DNA of 64,000 bases from Elstera cyanobacteriorum (lineage in GTDB: Bacteria > Pseudomonadota > Alphaproteobacteria > Elsterales > Elsteraceae): the NCBI RefSeq assembly GCF_002251735.1, contig NZ_NOXS01000034.1, forward strand, positions 248,376-312,375, written 5' to 3'. This document shows, in pieces, positions 43,792 through 53,171 of the stretch. How positions within the stretch are numbered: the stretch's first letter is position 1; each line of letters starts with the position of its first letter. The position numbers and the translations under genes were made by a program. The notes below the pieces were generated by a model. It did not search any database, was not told where the DNA came from, and saw only the letters and a program-made list of their open reading frames with translations.

Positions 43792-44112
43792 ATGGACTCT
43801 CATGCCAAGGCTTTGGAACTACTAGGGCTTCCGGTAGACGGGCTGGCGGGGAGTCCACCCATTCTTGCGGATTATGTCGTCTCCGACGTTGGGCGCGACG
43901 TGCGGCGGGCGGAGGCGCTGATCGCCGCCTTGGGGGAAGCTGACGCAGCAGCGCAATTCTATGGCAATCTCTATGTGCTGGAGCCTGAGGCTGACGGGGT
44001 GCGTATCCGCCACCTTTATGACGAGGCGCGCCTAGCGACATTGCCCAAGGCGGAGGTTATCACGTGGCTGACCCGCTGGCGGGCTTTGCTCGATACGCTC
44101 CCCCAGTCTTGA
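43792..44112 (+). CDS. Small acidic protein, possible immunity partner of the EndoU nuclease
   Basis: A 106-aa cytoplasmic protein with no recognised family. AAGGAG is 7 nt upstream of ATG 43792, and it follows the EndoU gene by 11 bp, so the two are probably co-transcribed. It is acidic overall (16 Asp/Glu against 10 Lys/Arg), which is common in immunity proteins. The readable features are HLYDEARLATLPKAEV and a Trp-rich C-terminus (ITWLTRWRALL). The immunity role is inferred from position only. No signal peptide, as expected if it protects the cytoplasm. Confidence 0.6.
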   Translation: MDSHAKALELLGLPVDGLAGSPPILADYVVSDVGRDVRRAEALIAALGEADAAAQFYGNLYVLEPEADGVRIRHLYDEARLATLPKAEVITWLTRWRALLDTLPQS

Positions 44113-44117
44113 TGGGG

Positions 44118-45386
44118 TTAGTCCGAGGGGGCTTTCTCTGCTTGCCGGGCGATGTCGAGAAGCTCGGTAAACCACGCCTGCTCCCGATACGGCTCCATCC
44201 CCGGTAAGGTCAGCAGCACGGCGGGGGAGGGCAAATCCTTGCAATCCTCCAGCGCAATGCGAGCGGCATCTTCGTCCCCCAAGAGGGCATGGACGATAGC
44301 TTCGTGGAAAGTATGCCTGTGTCCGCGCACGACGGCGGCGGCCTTATAGTTGGCCAGGGCGTCGGCGAAATGCAGATCGGCCTCGCCGTCGCGCACAAGG
44401 CGGGCGTGCAGTAGATGGGCGTTGCCGAGGGTGATTAGCAGGCTGGCATCGCGTCGCTCGGTCATCGCAACCGCTTCTTCGAAGCGCCCCAGCGCGACAT
44501 AGAGCAAGCGGGCCGCGTCGCTATCATCGACATAGCCCGCCAGTTCGATGAGCGTTTTACCGTGCAGAACCCGTGCATCAAGGGCGTCGGGCAGCAGGGT
44601 TACGGCGTCATTGGCAGTCAGGTTTGCTTGTTTGACCAGGGCGAAGGCCGCGTCCTCGTCCTGCACGGTTTGGGCGCCGCTCAGCAGCAGTTCGGCCAAT
44701 TGCGGCAGGGTCTTCTTGAGTTCCGGCAGCTTCGGCACGGCGACGCGCAACAGGGCAACGATCCGCTGGAGCCGTTTTGCCGTATTGTCCGGGTCGACGC
44801 GCGCGCTGACTTGTAAGGTATCGAGCAACGGCAGCAGCGTCACGACCTGCAGGGGCGCCGCCTTGTACCGGGCTTCGGCGGCGGCCAGTTCAGCGTCGAT
44901 CCCCTCCAGGGTTTCAAGCGTGACGCTATCGGCTGCGGCTTCTACCAGCGCCAGCAATAAGCGCGCTTGCGTAAGGGCCAAGCGGTTGAGGGCGACGTCG
45001 AGCTTTTGGGCTTTCGCTAGGGCCGCTTCGGCCCCTTGCAGCAGTTCAGGCAGCGGTTGCCCGCCCGCTTCGGCGATCCGCAACAGGGCGATGCCCATTG
45101 CCTGCCACAGCCGCCCGTCCTCTGGTGCCTTTTCGATTGCCGAATGCAGCATATCTTCGGCGGCTTCAAAGGCAGGCATATCGTCCGGCGTGGCGGCTAC
45201 CAATAAAAGCGAGGCACGGAGCCCGAGGGTCATCGCCTCGCTCTTGGCGGCTTTCGCCAACCGTTCGACCTTATCTTTCGCGGCCTCTAGGGTCGCTTCC
45301 GTCTCCAGCGCCGCGCGGGTAACCTGCAGCAGGCTACCCGCTTCGAGATGCTGCGCCGGGATCGGCCAAAGCAGGGCGGAAGGCAT
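44118..45386 (-). CDS. Alanine-rich helical protein of unknown function (TPR-like)
   Basis: A 422-aa soluble protein, almost entirely alpha-helical and rich in Ala/Leu/Glu. Segments such as AMGIALLRIAEAGGQPL and NAHLLHARLVRDGEADLHFADALANYKAAAVV look like tetratricopeptide repeats, so a scaffold role is plausible. No catalytic motif, signal peptide or membrane helix. It follows the gene at 46038 after 7 bp. The convergent acidic gene ends 6 bp away. Function not assignable. Confidence 0.6.
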   Translation of the reverse strand: MPSALLWPIPAQHLEAGSLLQVTRAALETEATLEAAKDKVERLAKAAKSEAMTLGLRASLLLVAATPDDMPAFEAAEDMLHSAIEKAPEDGRLWQAMGIALLRIAEAGGQPLPELLQGAEAALAKAQKLDVALNRLALTQARLLLALVEAAADSVTLETLEGIDAELAAAEARYKAAPLQVVTLLPLLDTLQVSARVDPDNTAKRLQRIVALLRVAVPKLPELKKTLPQLAELLLSGAQTVQDEDAAFALVKQANLTANDAVTLLPDALDARVLHGKTLIELAGYVDDSDAARLLYVALGRFEEAVAMTERRDASLLITLGNAHLLHARLVRDGEADLHFADALANYKAAAVVRGHRHTFHEAIVHALLGDEDAARIALEDCKDLPSPAVLLTLPGMEPYREQAWFTELLDIARQAEKAPSD

Positions 45387-45393
45387 GCCGGGT

Positions 45394-46038
45394 TTAGTTC
45401 TCCACCGGCTCCCACGGCAGGGGCACTTCGGCTTCGGTCCCCAGCAGGCGGCAGAGGGTGATCAGGTCCGCTTCGGTCGTATCCGGGCTGCTGTGCAGTT
45501 CCGGGATCGGCAGGAAGCGCCCGTCTTCCGGCAGGTCGCAGAGGGTGCTGAGCAGTTCCGACGGCTCATCCAGCCCATCGTGATCGACGCCATTAAGGTA
45601 ATCGAGGCACACGGCCAGCAAATCGGCGAAATCTTCGTCGGTTTCGAACACGTCGGAGATATCGGCGGCGTCGATGGTCACATAGGGCAAGCCCGAAGCG
45701 CGCAGCACTTGGATCAGCAAATCCCGATGGTTCGATAGGCTGCCCCGACCAGGATAGGCGGCTTCGAGGCGCGGCACGGTCTTTTCCAGCCGGGCAATCG
45801 CGTCTTCAACCCGGGCGAGCGGCGCCGTGAGCTGGGTGACGATCTCTTCCCCATCCTCGCCCTCGGCTTCGACCATTTCGGCTTGGTACAATTGCTCCGG
45901 CCCGAACAGGCAGAGCCACAGCAGCGGAATATTTTCCTCGTCGACCGCAAGGGCCTTGAGGGTGATGCCTTCGTCGGCCTCGGGGCTGGGATAGATCGTC
46001 TCTTGATCGCAGGCGAGCAGGAAGGCAGTGCGGGCCAT
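45394..46038 (-). CDS. Acidic protein of unknown function
   Basis: A 214-aa very acidic protein starting at ATG 46038. It begins ARTAFLLACDQETIYPSP and includes VFETDEDFADLLAVCLDYLN, but I recognise no family. It is the first gene of a two-gene unit with the TPR-like protein. A longer in-frame extension upstream covers the tRNA-Pro gene and its terminator, and was dismissed. Confidence 0.6.
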   Translation of the reverse strand: MARTAFLLACDQETIYPSPEADEGITLKALAVDEENIPLLWLCLFGPEQLYQAEMVEAEGEDGEEIVTQLTAPLARVEDAIARLEKTVPRLEAAYPGRGSLSNHRDLLIQVLRASGLPYVTIDAADISDVFETDEDFADLLAVCLDYLNGVDHDGLDEPSELLSTLCDLPEDGRFLPIPELHSSPDTTEADLITLCRLLGTEAEVPLPWEPVEN

Positions 46039-46121
46039 GATCGGTCCTTTCGGGCGATTGGAATGGGGCAACCATAGGGGAAAGCGCCGGGGCTGGATAG
46101 GGCCGAGAAGGTTCAGCAGCC

Positions 46122-46162
46122 CAAAACAAAACCGCCGCAGCGGTTTCCCACAGCGGCGGTTT
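46122..46162 (-). terminator. Rho-independent terminator of tRNA-Pro
   Basis: On the minus strand AAACCGCCGC (46162-46153) pairs with GCGGCGGTTT (46138-46129), followed by TGTTTTGG. It starts 4 bp beyond the tRNA 3' end. Confidence 0.85.
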
Positions 46163-46166
46163 GGTT

Positions 46167-46243
46167 TGGTCGGAGTGAGAGGATTCGAACCTCCGCTCTC
46201 TTGCTCCCGAAGCAAGCGCTTTACCAGGCTAAGCTACACTCCG
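46167..46243 (-). tRNA. tRNA-Pro (CGG)
   Basis: A 77-nt cloverleaf on the minus strand with encoded CCA. Acceptor CGGAGTG pairs with CACTCCG; the anticodon arm CTTGC-TTCGGGA-GCAAG gives anticodon CGG; the T arm is GGAGG-TTCGAAT-CCTCT. The C1-G72 start pair is typical for bacterial tRNA-Pro. Confidence 0.96.
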
Positions 46244-46252
46244 TCAGGTCAG

Positions 46253-46270
46253 CCCCCGTTTTCGCGGGGG
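46253..46270. terminator. GC-rich hairpin between the polyprenyl synthase gene and tRNA-Pro
   Basis: CCCCCG and CGGGGG (46253-46258, 46265-46270) form a stem with a TTTTCG loop on the plus strand. It lies downstream of the synthase gene (minus). No T-run follows on either strand, so termination is only a possibility. Confidence 0.35.
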
Positions 46271-46303
46271 AGGGCGGCTGTATAGCGCCCCCGCGCGGCA
46301 GCG

Positions 46304-47314
46304 TCAATACCCCCGCGCAACAGCGAAATCGATGGCCTCCATCAAACTCGCGCGGATCGGCAAAGCCGGGAAGCGGGCGAGGGCGGCCTTGGCGTCTTCA
46401 CCGACCTGACGGGCGCGTTCCACCGTTTCGCGGATGGTGCCGTATTTTTCCATCAGCGCTTGGGCGGTGGTCAGATCATCGTCGGTCTGTTCCAGATCCT
46501 CGATGGTCCGGTGCCAGAAGGCTTTTTCTTCGGCCGTGCCGCGCGCATAGGCCAGGATCACCGGCAGCGTCACTTTGCCCTCGCGGAAATCGTCGCCCAC
46601 GGTCTTGCCCAGGGCGGCCTGACTGGCGGCATAATCCAACGCATCGTCGATCAACTGGAAGGCAACGCCAAGCTGCGTGCCGAAATAGCGCAGGGCGCTA
46701 ATCTCTTCCTCGGGCCGGTCGGCGACCACGGCGCCCACTTCGGCGGCGGCGGCGAAGAGGACGGCGGTTTTAGCGCCAATCACCTCAAGATACCGCGCCT
46801 CATCGGTCGCAAGATCGCCCGTGGTCAGCAGTTGGTGCACTTCCCCTTCGGCAATCACGGCAGAGGCATTGGCGAGAACGCCCAGCACGCGCAGCGACCC
46901 GTCTTCGACCATCAATTGAAACGCGCGGGAGAAAAGGAAATCGCCGACCAGGACGCTCGATTTATTGCCAAAAACCGCATTGGCCGAGGCGGCGCCCCGG
47001 CGCAGCAGGCTTTCGTCGACCACATCATCGTGCAGCAGGGTGGCCGTATGGATGAATTCGACGCAGGCGGCCAACATCTGGTGCCGGGTACCGCGATAGC
47101 CACAGAGTTGGGCCGCAGCGAGAGTGATCAGCGGGCGCAGCCGCTTGCCGCCAGCGGCGATCAGATGGCTGGCAAGCTGCGGGATCAGCGCGACCGGGCT
47201 TTGCATGCGGTCGAGAATGAGCGCATTCACCGCCGCCATATCCTCCGCAACCAGCGCGACGAGCGGGTCCAGGGACGGCGCGGCCGTTTCGGGCGAGGGC
47301 ATCGGTCGGGTCAT
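46304..47314 (-). CDS. ispB: Trans-polyprenyl diphosphate synthase (octaprenyl-type)
   Basis: A 336-aa prenyltransferase that lengthens IPP onto farnesyl diphosphate to build the quinone side chain. GGKRLRP is at 55-61, the first aspartate-rich motif DDVVD at 96-100, and the second is LIDDALDY near 220. In front of the first motif the residues are FIHTATLLH, typical of long-chain synthases. The product length (octa-, nona- or decaprenyl) cannot be read from sequence; decaprenyl is common in alphaproteobacteria, so the gene symbol is by analogy. Confidence 0.9.
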   Translation of the reverse strand: MTRPMPSPETAAPSLDPLVALVAEDMAAVNALILDRMQSPVALIPQLASHLIAAGGKRLRPLITLAAAQLCGYRGTRHQMLAACVEFIHTATLLHDDVVDESLLRRGAASANAVFGNKSSVLVGDFLFSRAFQLMVEDGSLRVLGVLANASAVIAEGEVHQLLTTGDLATDEARYLEVIGAKTAVLFAAAAEVGAVVADRPEEEISALRYFGTQLGVAFQLIDDALDYAASQAALGKTVGDDFREGKVTLPVILAYARGTAEEKAFWHRTIEDLEQTDDDLTTAQALMEKYGTIRETVERARQVGEDAKAALARFPALPIRASLMEAIDFAVARGY

Positions 47315-47486
47315 GATAGCGCGTCAATCCGTCCTTCGGTCGGGCGTCAAGCCAGGGGTCTCTCGACGCGCTCGCCGTAACCCCTTAGACTTGAGAGAAC
47401 ATCCTTGCGGCGGGAGCATAGGCGGCGCACCCGTCCGGTCAAGTCAGATTACCAGGATCAGCCGCTGCTAAGGGCGTTTCTTTCCC

Positions 47487-48245
47487 GTGTTAACCTCTGC
47501 CGTCTTCCCCGAAACCGTGACCGAGGCCCCGTTTTACGGTGGGCGCCTGCGTCTGCGGCAGCCGGAAAGCGGCTATCGCGCGGCGATTGACCCGGTGTTG
47601 TTGGCCGCCCGGCAGGCGCCGCGTCCGGGATCGGTTTGGCTTGATCTGGGGTGCGGGGTGGGGGCGGCCAGCCTCTGCCTGCTGGCGCGCTGCCCGGAGG
47701 TTTCGGTGATCGGGGTGGAGATCGACCCGCTCTTGGCGGATCTCGCCCGGCAGAATGCCGCGCTGAATGGGTTTTCCGACCGGTTTCGGATCATCGAGAG
47801 CGATGTGGCGGCGCTGCGGTCGGTCGATTTACCGGCGCTTGCGGGGATCTTCACCAATCCGCCGTTTCATGCTCCGGCGGCCACCCCCTCGCCGGACGGG
47901 CGCCGCACCCGAGCGACACATGGGGACGTCTTGACGGATTGGTGCGCGATTGCCGCTCGGCTACTGCCCCATCGCGGCAGCTTTAGCCTGATCACCCGCG
48001 CCGATGCCCTGGCCGCAGTGCTGGCAGCCTTCGCAGCGGCGCGCCCGGCGTTCGGCGGGATTACGCTGCTGCCGCTATGGCCGCGCGCGGGCCAAGCGGC
48101 CAAGCGCCTGCTGGTGACGGCGCGATTGGGGAGCCGGGCGCCCTTCGTCCTCGGCGCAGGGCTGGTGCTGCATGCGGCGGGAAACGCGTATACAGCCGAA
48201 TGTGATGCAATTTTGCGGGGAGGGGCATCCCTCGAAAACCGCTAA
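47487..48245 (+). CDS. SAM-dependent N6-adenine methyltransferase, TrmN6-like
   Basis: A 252-aa methyltransferase starting with GTG at 47487. The SAM motif is LDLGCGVGAASLCLLA (about 52-67), followed by GVEIDPLLADLARQNA. The NPPF motif of N6-adenine or N6-guanine enzymes is present (FTNPPFHAP, about 130). E. coli TrmN6 modifies A37 in tRNA1(Val). It is divergent from the polyprenyl synthase gene. Confidence 0.83.
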   Translation: MLTSAVFPETVTEAPFYGGRLRLRQPESGYRAAIDPVLLAARQAPRPGSVWLDLGCGVGAASLCLLARCPEVSVIGVEIDPLLADLARQNAALNGFSDRFRIIESDVAALRSVDLPALAGIFTNPPFHAPAATPSPDGRRTRATHGDVLTDWCAIAARLLPHRGSFSLITRADALAAVLAAFAAARPAFGGITLLPLWPRAGQAAKRLLVTARLGSRAPFVLGAGLVLHAAGNAYTAECDAILRGGASLENR

Positions 48246-48329
48246 AGTCACGGCGTCGACGCTTTGTATGCTTGACCTCTCGGTCAGGAGGGGGTTGGAC
48301 TAACATTTTACCAAGGCCATCTTGGAATT

Positions 48330-49721
48330 ATGAGCGCCGAACCGATGATCGGGGCCCCCGCTAGTGGCGGCCTCCCCCATGCCTCTCTCTCGCTGGTGGC
48401 GCAGGCCCTTGCCTCCCTGAAGCTCGCGGTGCCGATTATTATCGGCCAATTGGCGCTGATCGGCCTGAACGTCGTCGCGACGCTGCTGATGGGCCGTATC
48501 GGGACGCAAGCAATGGCGGCGGGCGTGCTGGGGAACGCTTTCTTCTTCTCGATGGCAGTGATCGCCAACGGGATTCTGTCGTCAACCGGCGTGATGGTCG
48601 CGCAGGCGGAAGGGCGCGGCGATCCGCAGCGGGCGGCAGGCTATGCCCAGCGCGGGCTGTTGCTGGCGCTGTTGCTGTCGGTCCCCGCCTGCGCGGTGCT
48701 GATCGGCGCCCCCTATTTCCTGGCAGCGATCGGTCAAGCCCCGGCGCAAGTGGCGTTGACGGGCCGCTATCTGGGCACTTTGGCTTTTGCAATGGTGCCT
48801 TATGCGATGGTGCTGGCGCTGCGCTATTTTCTGGCGGCGGTCGAACGCCCGATGATGGGGACGGTGACGGCAATTTTTGGCGTCGGTGTCGAATTTATTG
48901 TCGGCCAGATGCTGCTGCCGATGGGCGTCGCGGGCGTCGGGCTTGCCGTGGCGGCGGGGTGCCTCGCCATGTTGCTCGGCATGCTGGTCTATCTGCGCCT
49001 ATCGGTGCCCTTGCAGGTCTATGGGCTGTTTCAGCGGGGGCGGGCACAGGCGGGTCAGATGGGGGACTTGTGGCGCATCGGTTGGCCGATGGGGGTGGCG
49101 TTTGGGGCGGAAACCCTGTTTTTTATGCTGACCACGACCCTGGCGGGCTATTTCACCCTGCCGGAAATCGCCGCCCATAGTATCGGCTATCAAAGCATCA
49201 TCACCGCCTTCATGATCGCCGTTGGTCTGTCGCATGCGACGATGGTGCGCGTTGCCCGCGCGGCGGGGGAGGGGGATATCGTCGCCGTTCGCCGCATCGG
49301 TTGGGCGGGCATTATGCTCGGCTGGCTGGGGATGGGCGGCACGGGGCTGGTATTGGCCTTGGGCGGGCGCTGGATTGCGGCGCGCTTCCTTGATCCCGCT
49401 GTGGGGGACGCGGCCACGGTTTTCGATTTCGCCGCGCCGCTGCTGGTCATTGCGGCGCTGTTCCAACTGTTCGACGGCACCCAGGCGATTGCCGCCGGGG
49501 CCCTGCGTGGCCTCAAAGATACGCGCGGGCCGATGGTGATCGGGCTGATCGCCTATTGGCCGGTCGGGATGGCCAGCGGCGCGCTGCTGGCGTTTACCTT
49601 GGACTTGCGCTTGATCGGTCTTTGGAGCGGCCTTGCCCTTGGCCTTGCAGTAGCGGCAGTGGCGCTGACGGTGCGCTTCCACGTGAGATCGCGGCACTTG
49701 CCAGCGTCCGCGAAAGGGTGA
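48330..49721 (+). CDS. MATE family efflux transporter
   Basis: A 463-aa multidrug and toxic compound exporter of the NorM type, with about 12 hydrophobic helices in two repeats (IIGQLALIGLNVVATLLMGR ... and a second half after residue 240). MATE proteins export cationic drugs or metabolites using sodium or proton gradients. ATG 48330 follows TTGGAATT; no strong Shine-Dalgarno is visible. No regulator is adjacent. Confidence 0.9.
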   Translation: MSAEPMIGAPASGGLPHASLSLVAQALASLKLAVPIIIGQLALIGLNVVATLLMGRIGTQAMAAGVLGNAFFFSMAVIANGILSSTGVMVAQAEGRGDPQRAAGYAQRGLLLALLLSVPACAVLIGAPYFLAAIGQAPAQVALTGRYLGTLAFAMVPYAMVLALRYFLAAVERPMMGTVTAIFGVGVEFIVGQMLLPMGVAGVGLAVAAGCLAMLLGMLVYLRLSVPLQVYGLFQRGRAQAGQMGDLWRIGWPMGVAFGAETLFFMLTTTLAGYFTLPEIAAHSIGYQSIITAFMIAVGLSHATMVRVARAAGEGDIVAVRRIGWAGIMLGWLGMGGTGLVLALGGRWIAARFLDPAVGDAATVFDFAAPLLVIAALFQLFDGTQAIAAGALRGLKDTRGPMVIGLIAYWPVGMASGALLAFTLDLRLIGLWSGLALGLAVAAVALTVRFHVRSRHLPASAKG

Positions 49722-49733
49722 AAACTGCGCGCC

Positions 49734-49988
49734 ATGTTCGGTTTCTCCTTCGCAAAGCTCCTGGTTCTCGTCGCCGTCTGCGTTGCCGGATGGTATCTGC
49801 TGACCCGCGCCCGGGCCGTGCCGCCCGCCCGCCGTCCGCCCGCGCCGGAACCGCAAAAGCCGCCGCCCCGCCCTGCCGAAAGCGCAGGGCAGATGGAAGA
49901 TTTGCGCAAGTGCACCTTCTGCGACATCTATGTGCCCGTGCGCAATGCGCGCTCCTGCGGGCGGCCCAACTGTCCGCACGCGCCCTAA
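49734..49988 (+). CDS. Small membrane-anchored Cys-rich protein (PP0621-like)
   Basis: An 84-aa protein with one N-terminal membrane helix (FAKLLVLVAVCVAGWYLLT), a proline-rich linker (PPARRPPAPEPQKPPPRP) and a C-terminal Cys cluster, KCTFCDIYVP ... SCGRPNCP, forming a probable C-x2-C/C-x4-C zinc site. This layout matches the PP0621 family of unknown function. It lies 12 bp after the MATE gene and upstream of glyQ. Confidence 0.7.
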   Translation: MFGFSFAKLLVLVAVCVAGWYLLTRARAVPPARRPPAPEPQKPPPRPAESAGQMEDLRKCTFCDIYVPVRNARSCGRPNCPHAP

Positions 49989-50113
49989 ACCCCTGAAACC
50001 GGCCAATTCGTTTCGGGTGCAACGCCGAAAACCTGCGGCACGGCGCTTGATTCGCCAAGGGTCGGCAGACTAAGGTGCGCGCGTTTTTCGCTGTGTCACC
50101 GAAAGGTCATAGG

Positions 50114-50989
50114 ATGGCGTCGCGCCCGCTTCCGTTTCAGTCGCTGATCCTGACGCTGCAGAGCTTTTGGGCAAGCCAAGGCTGCGCGCTGTTGCAGCCC
50201 TATGATGTGGAGGTTGGGGCCGGTACCTTTCATCCGGCAACGACGCTGCGCACCCTGGGGCCGGAAACCTGGAACGTCGCTTACGTTCAGCCGTCGCGCC
50301 GCCCGACCGATGGCCGTTATGGCGAGAACCCCAACCGCCTACAGCATTATTATCAGTTCCAGGTCATCCTGAAGCCGTCGCCGGTCGATCCGCAGGCCCT
50401 GTATCTTGAAAGCCTGAAGGCGCTGGGCATCGATCCCGCCCTGCACGACATCCGCTTTGTCGAGGACGATTGGGAAAGCCCGACCCTGGGCGCCTGGGGC
50501 CTTGGCTGGGAAGTCTGGTGTGACGGGATGGAAGTCACCCAGTTCACCTATTTCCAGCAGGTGGGCGGCATCGAAGCCAATCCGGTGTGCGCCGAGCTGA
50601 CCTATGGGCTGGAACGCCTCGCCATGTACGTCCAGGGTGTCGAGAACGTCTATGATCTCGACTGGAACGGCGTCGAGGGGCCGGGGCGCAAGACCTATGG
50701 CGATGTCTTCTTGGAAAACGAGAAGCAGTTCAGCGCCTATAACTTCGAGCATGCCAATACCGAGGTGTTGTTCCGCCACTTCATCGAAGCCGAAGCCGAA
50801 TGCCAGAAGCTGCTGGCGGCAAACCTGCCGCTGCCCGCCTATGACCAAGCGATCAAAGCCAGCCATACGTTCAACCTGCTCGATGCGCGCGGGGTGATTT
50901 CGGTCACCGAACGCGCCGCCTATATCGGCCGGGTGCGCGCGCTCTCGAAAGGGTGTTGCGAAGGCTGGCTTGCGGCGCGCAGCGCCTAA
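50114..50989 (+). CDS. glyQ: Glycyl-tRNA synthetase alpha subunit
   Basis: A 291-aa class II synthetase subunit carrying the glycine and ATP site. It begins [24 protein letters not shown], with the conserved [17 protein letters not shown] and [17 protein letters not shown] blocks. ATG 50114 has AGG just upstream; an in-frame ATG at 50075 adds 13 unsupported residues. The beta-subunit gene starts 17 bp after the stop. Confidence 0.96.
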   Translation: MASRPLPFQSLILTLQSFWASQGCALLQPYDVEVGAGTFHPATTLRTLGPETWNVAYVQPSRRPTDGRYGENPNRLQHYYQFQVILKPSPVDPQALYLESLKALGIDPALHDIRFVEDDWESPTLGAWGLGWEVWCDGMEVTQFTYFQQVGGIEANPVCAELTYGLERLAMYVQGVENVYDLDWNGVEGPGRKTYGDVFLENEKQFSAYNFEHANTEVLFRHFIEAEAECQKLLAANLPLPAYDQAIKASHTFNLLDARGVISVTERAAYIGRVRALSKGCCEGWLAARSA

Positions 50990-51006
50990 TGCGTCAGGAT
51001 CAGATT

Positions 51007-53160
51007 ATGGCCGATTTGCTGCTCGAACTCTTTTCCGAAGAAATCCCCGCCCGCATGCAGGCGCGCGCGGCGGAGGAGTTGAAGGACCGTCTGACGGTGG
51101 CTTTGACCGACGCGGGCCTCGCCCCCGCTAGCGTCACCGCTTGGGTAACGCCGCGCCGCGTCGCCTTCCACGTCACGGGCCTGCCGACCGCCCAGCCAGA
51201 CCGGACTGAAGAGCGCAAAGGCCCGCGCGCCGATGCGCCGGATGGGGCGATCCAGGGCTTCCTCAAATCGACCGGCCTGACCCGCGACCAGCTTGAAACC
51301 CGCGAGACCGATAAGGGCGCGGTGCTCTTCGCCGTCACCCATATTCAGGGCCGCGCCACGCGCGAGGTTCTGCCTGAGCTGATTTGCGGCCTGATCCTCG
51401 GGTATACGTGGCCTAAATCGATGCGCTGGCGCGACACGCGCCTTGCCTGGGTGCGCCCGCTGCGCTCGATCCTGGCGCTTTTCGACGGGCAGGCGCTGCC
51501 GGGCGGTCTGCATCTAGGCCGGAATCTCGAGGGCGGCGAGCAGCCGGGCTATCGCGCCGCCGGGGCGGCGGACGATCTCAACTATCTGCCGTTTGGCACC
51601 ACGACCTATGGTCATCGTTTCCTGGCGCCTGCCGCGATCACGGTGGCCGATGCCGCCGAGTATCAGGCGAAGCTGCGGGCGGCCTCGGTGCTGCTTGACC
51701 GCGAAGAGCGCAAACGCCTGATCTTGGCCGAAGCGGAAAAACTGGCCGAATCGGTCGGCTGCCGTCTGAAGCCTGATGCCGGATTACTCGAAGAAGTGGC
51801 GGGCCTCGTTGAATGGCCGGTGCCGCTGCTCGGGCGCATTGACGATGCCTTTATGGATGTGCCTGCCGAGGTGCTGACGACGTCGATGCGCGAACATCAG
51901 AAGTATTTCGCCCTGACGCCCAAGGATGCGGCAGACGGCGATACGCGCATCGCCGCCTATTTCATCACCGTTGCCAATATGGTGGCGCAGGATGGCGGCG
52001 CGGCGATCATTTCCGGCAATCAGCGTGTGTTGCGCGCCCGCCTGTCGGACGCCCGCTTCTTCTGGGATCAGGACCGCAAGGTGCGGCTGGAAGCCTGGGC
52101 GGAAAAACTGCAAAGCCGGGTGTTCCACGCCAAGCTCGGCACGGTTTCGGCCCGGGTGGATCGTCTCGCCGTGCTGGCGCTCGCGCTCGCGGGGCAGACC
52201 GGGGCCGATGGCGCCTTGGCGGAACGGGCCGCGCGTCTCGCTAAGGCCGATCTTTCGACCGGCATGGTCGGGGAATTCCCCGAACTGCAAGGCGTGATCG
52301 GGCGCTATTACGCCCGCCATCAGAAAGAAGACGAGGCGGTGGCCCAGGCTATCGCCGATCATTACGCGCCGCTCGGCCCGTCCGATCGGGTGCCGACCGC
52401 GCCGGTATCCCGCGTCGTCGCGCTCGCCGATAAGCTCGACTTGCTCGCCGGGTTCTTCGCGATTGACGAAAAACCGACCGGCTCGAAAGACCCGTTCGCC
52501 CTGCGCCGCGCCGCCCTTGGCGTGCTGCGCATTATCACTGAAAACGGTCTGCGCCTGCCGCTGCGCCCGGTGTTGGAGGCGGCGGTGTCGCTCTATGCGC
52601 CGCTGGTCGAAAAACTCGACAAGGCCGCGACGGTCGATGCGCTGCTAGCCTTCTTGGCTGACCGCCTGAAAGTTGCTCTGCGCGATCAGGGCCAGCGCCA
52701 TGATCTGATCCAGGCGGTGTTCGCGCTTGGGACGGAAGACGATGTGGTGCGCCTGCTCGCCCGCGTCACCGCGCTCAGCGATTTCATCGCGACGCCGGTC
52801 GGGGCCGATATGCTGGCCGCCTATCGCCGCGCCGCGAATATCCTGAAAATCGAAGAAAAGAAGGACGGGCGCCCTGCCCAGGCGACCGTTTCCACCCCTC
52901 TGCTGGCCCAAGCAGAGGAAAAAGCCTTGGCCGAAGCGCTTTCGACGGCATTGCCCGCCGTCGAAGCCGCTCTGGCGCAAGAGCAGTTCGTCGAAGCCAT
53001 GACCCGGCTCGGCGCGCTGCGCGATCCCGTTGATGCGTTCTTCACGCATGTGACGGTGAATGCCGATGACGCGGCCCTGCGCGCCAATCGTTTGGCGTTG
53101 CTGGCCCAAATTCGGCAGGCCTGTTCGGCAATTGCCGACTTTGGTCTGATTGAAGGTTAG
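51007..53160 (+). CDS. glyS: Glycyl-tRNA synthetase beta subunit
   Basis: A 717-aa subunit that recognises tRNA-Gly together with GlyQ. It begins ADLLLELFSEEIPARMQ, the usual N-terminus. ATG 51007 is preferred (AGGA at 50996-50999); an ATG at 50989 overlapping the glyQ stop (TAATG) is in frame and would add 6 residues. The HD-like middle region and the C-terminal anticodon-binding domain are present (LLAYRRAANILKIEEK near residue 605). Confidence 0.95.
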   Translation: MADLLLELFSEEIPARMQARAAEELKDRLTVALTDAGLAPASVTAWVTPRRVAFHVTGLPTAQPDRTEERKGPRADAPDGAIQGFLKSTGLTRDQLETRETDKGAVLFAVTHIQGRATREVLPELICGLILGYTWPKSMRWRDTRLAWVRPLRSILALFDGQALPGGLHLGRNLEGGEQPGYRAAGAADDLNYLPFGTTTYGHRFLAPAAITVADAAEYQAKLRAASVLLDREERKRLILAEAEKLAESVGCRLKPDAGLLEEVAGLVEWPVPLLGRIDDAFMDVPAEVLTTSMREHQKYFALTPKDAADGDTRIAAYFITVANMVAQDGGAAIISGNQRVLRARLSDARFFWDQDRKVRLEAWAEKLQSRVFHAKLGTVSARVDRLAVLALALAGQTGADGALAERAARLAKADLSTGMVGEFPELQGVIGRYYARHQKEDEAVAQAIADHYAPLGPSDRVPTAPVSRVVALADKLDLLAGFFAIDEKPTGSKDPFALRRAALGVLRIITENGLRLPLRPVLEAAVSLYAPLVEKLDKAATVDALLAFLADRLKVALRDQGQRHDLIQAVFALGTEDDVVRLLARVTALSDFIATPVGADMLAAYRRAANILKIEEKKDGRPAQATVSTPLLAQAEEKALAEALSTALPAVEAALAQEQFVEAMTRLGALRDPVDAFFTHVTVNADDAALRANRLALLAQIRQACSAIADFGLIEG

Positions 53161-53171
53161 AGCGTTTATTT

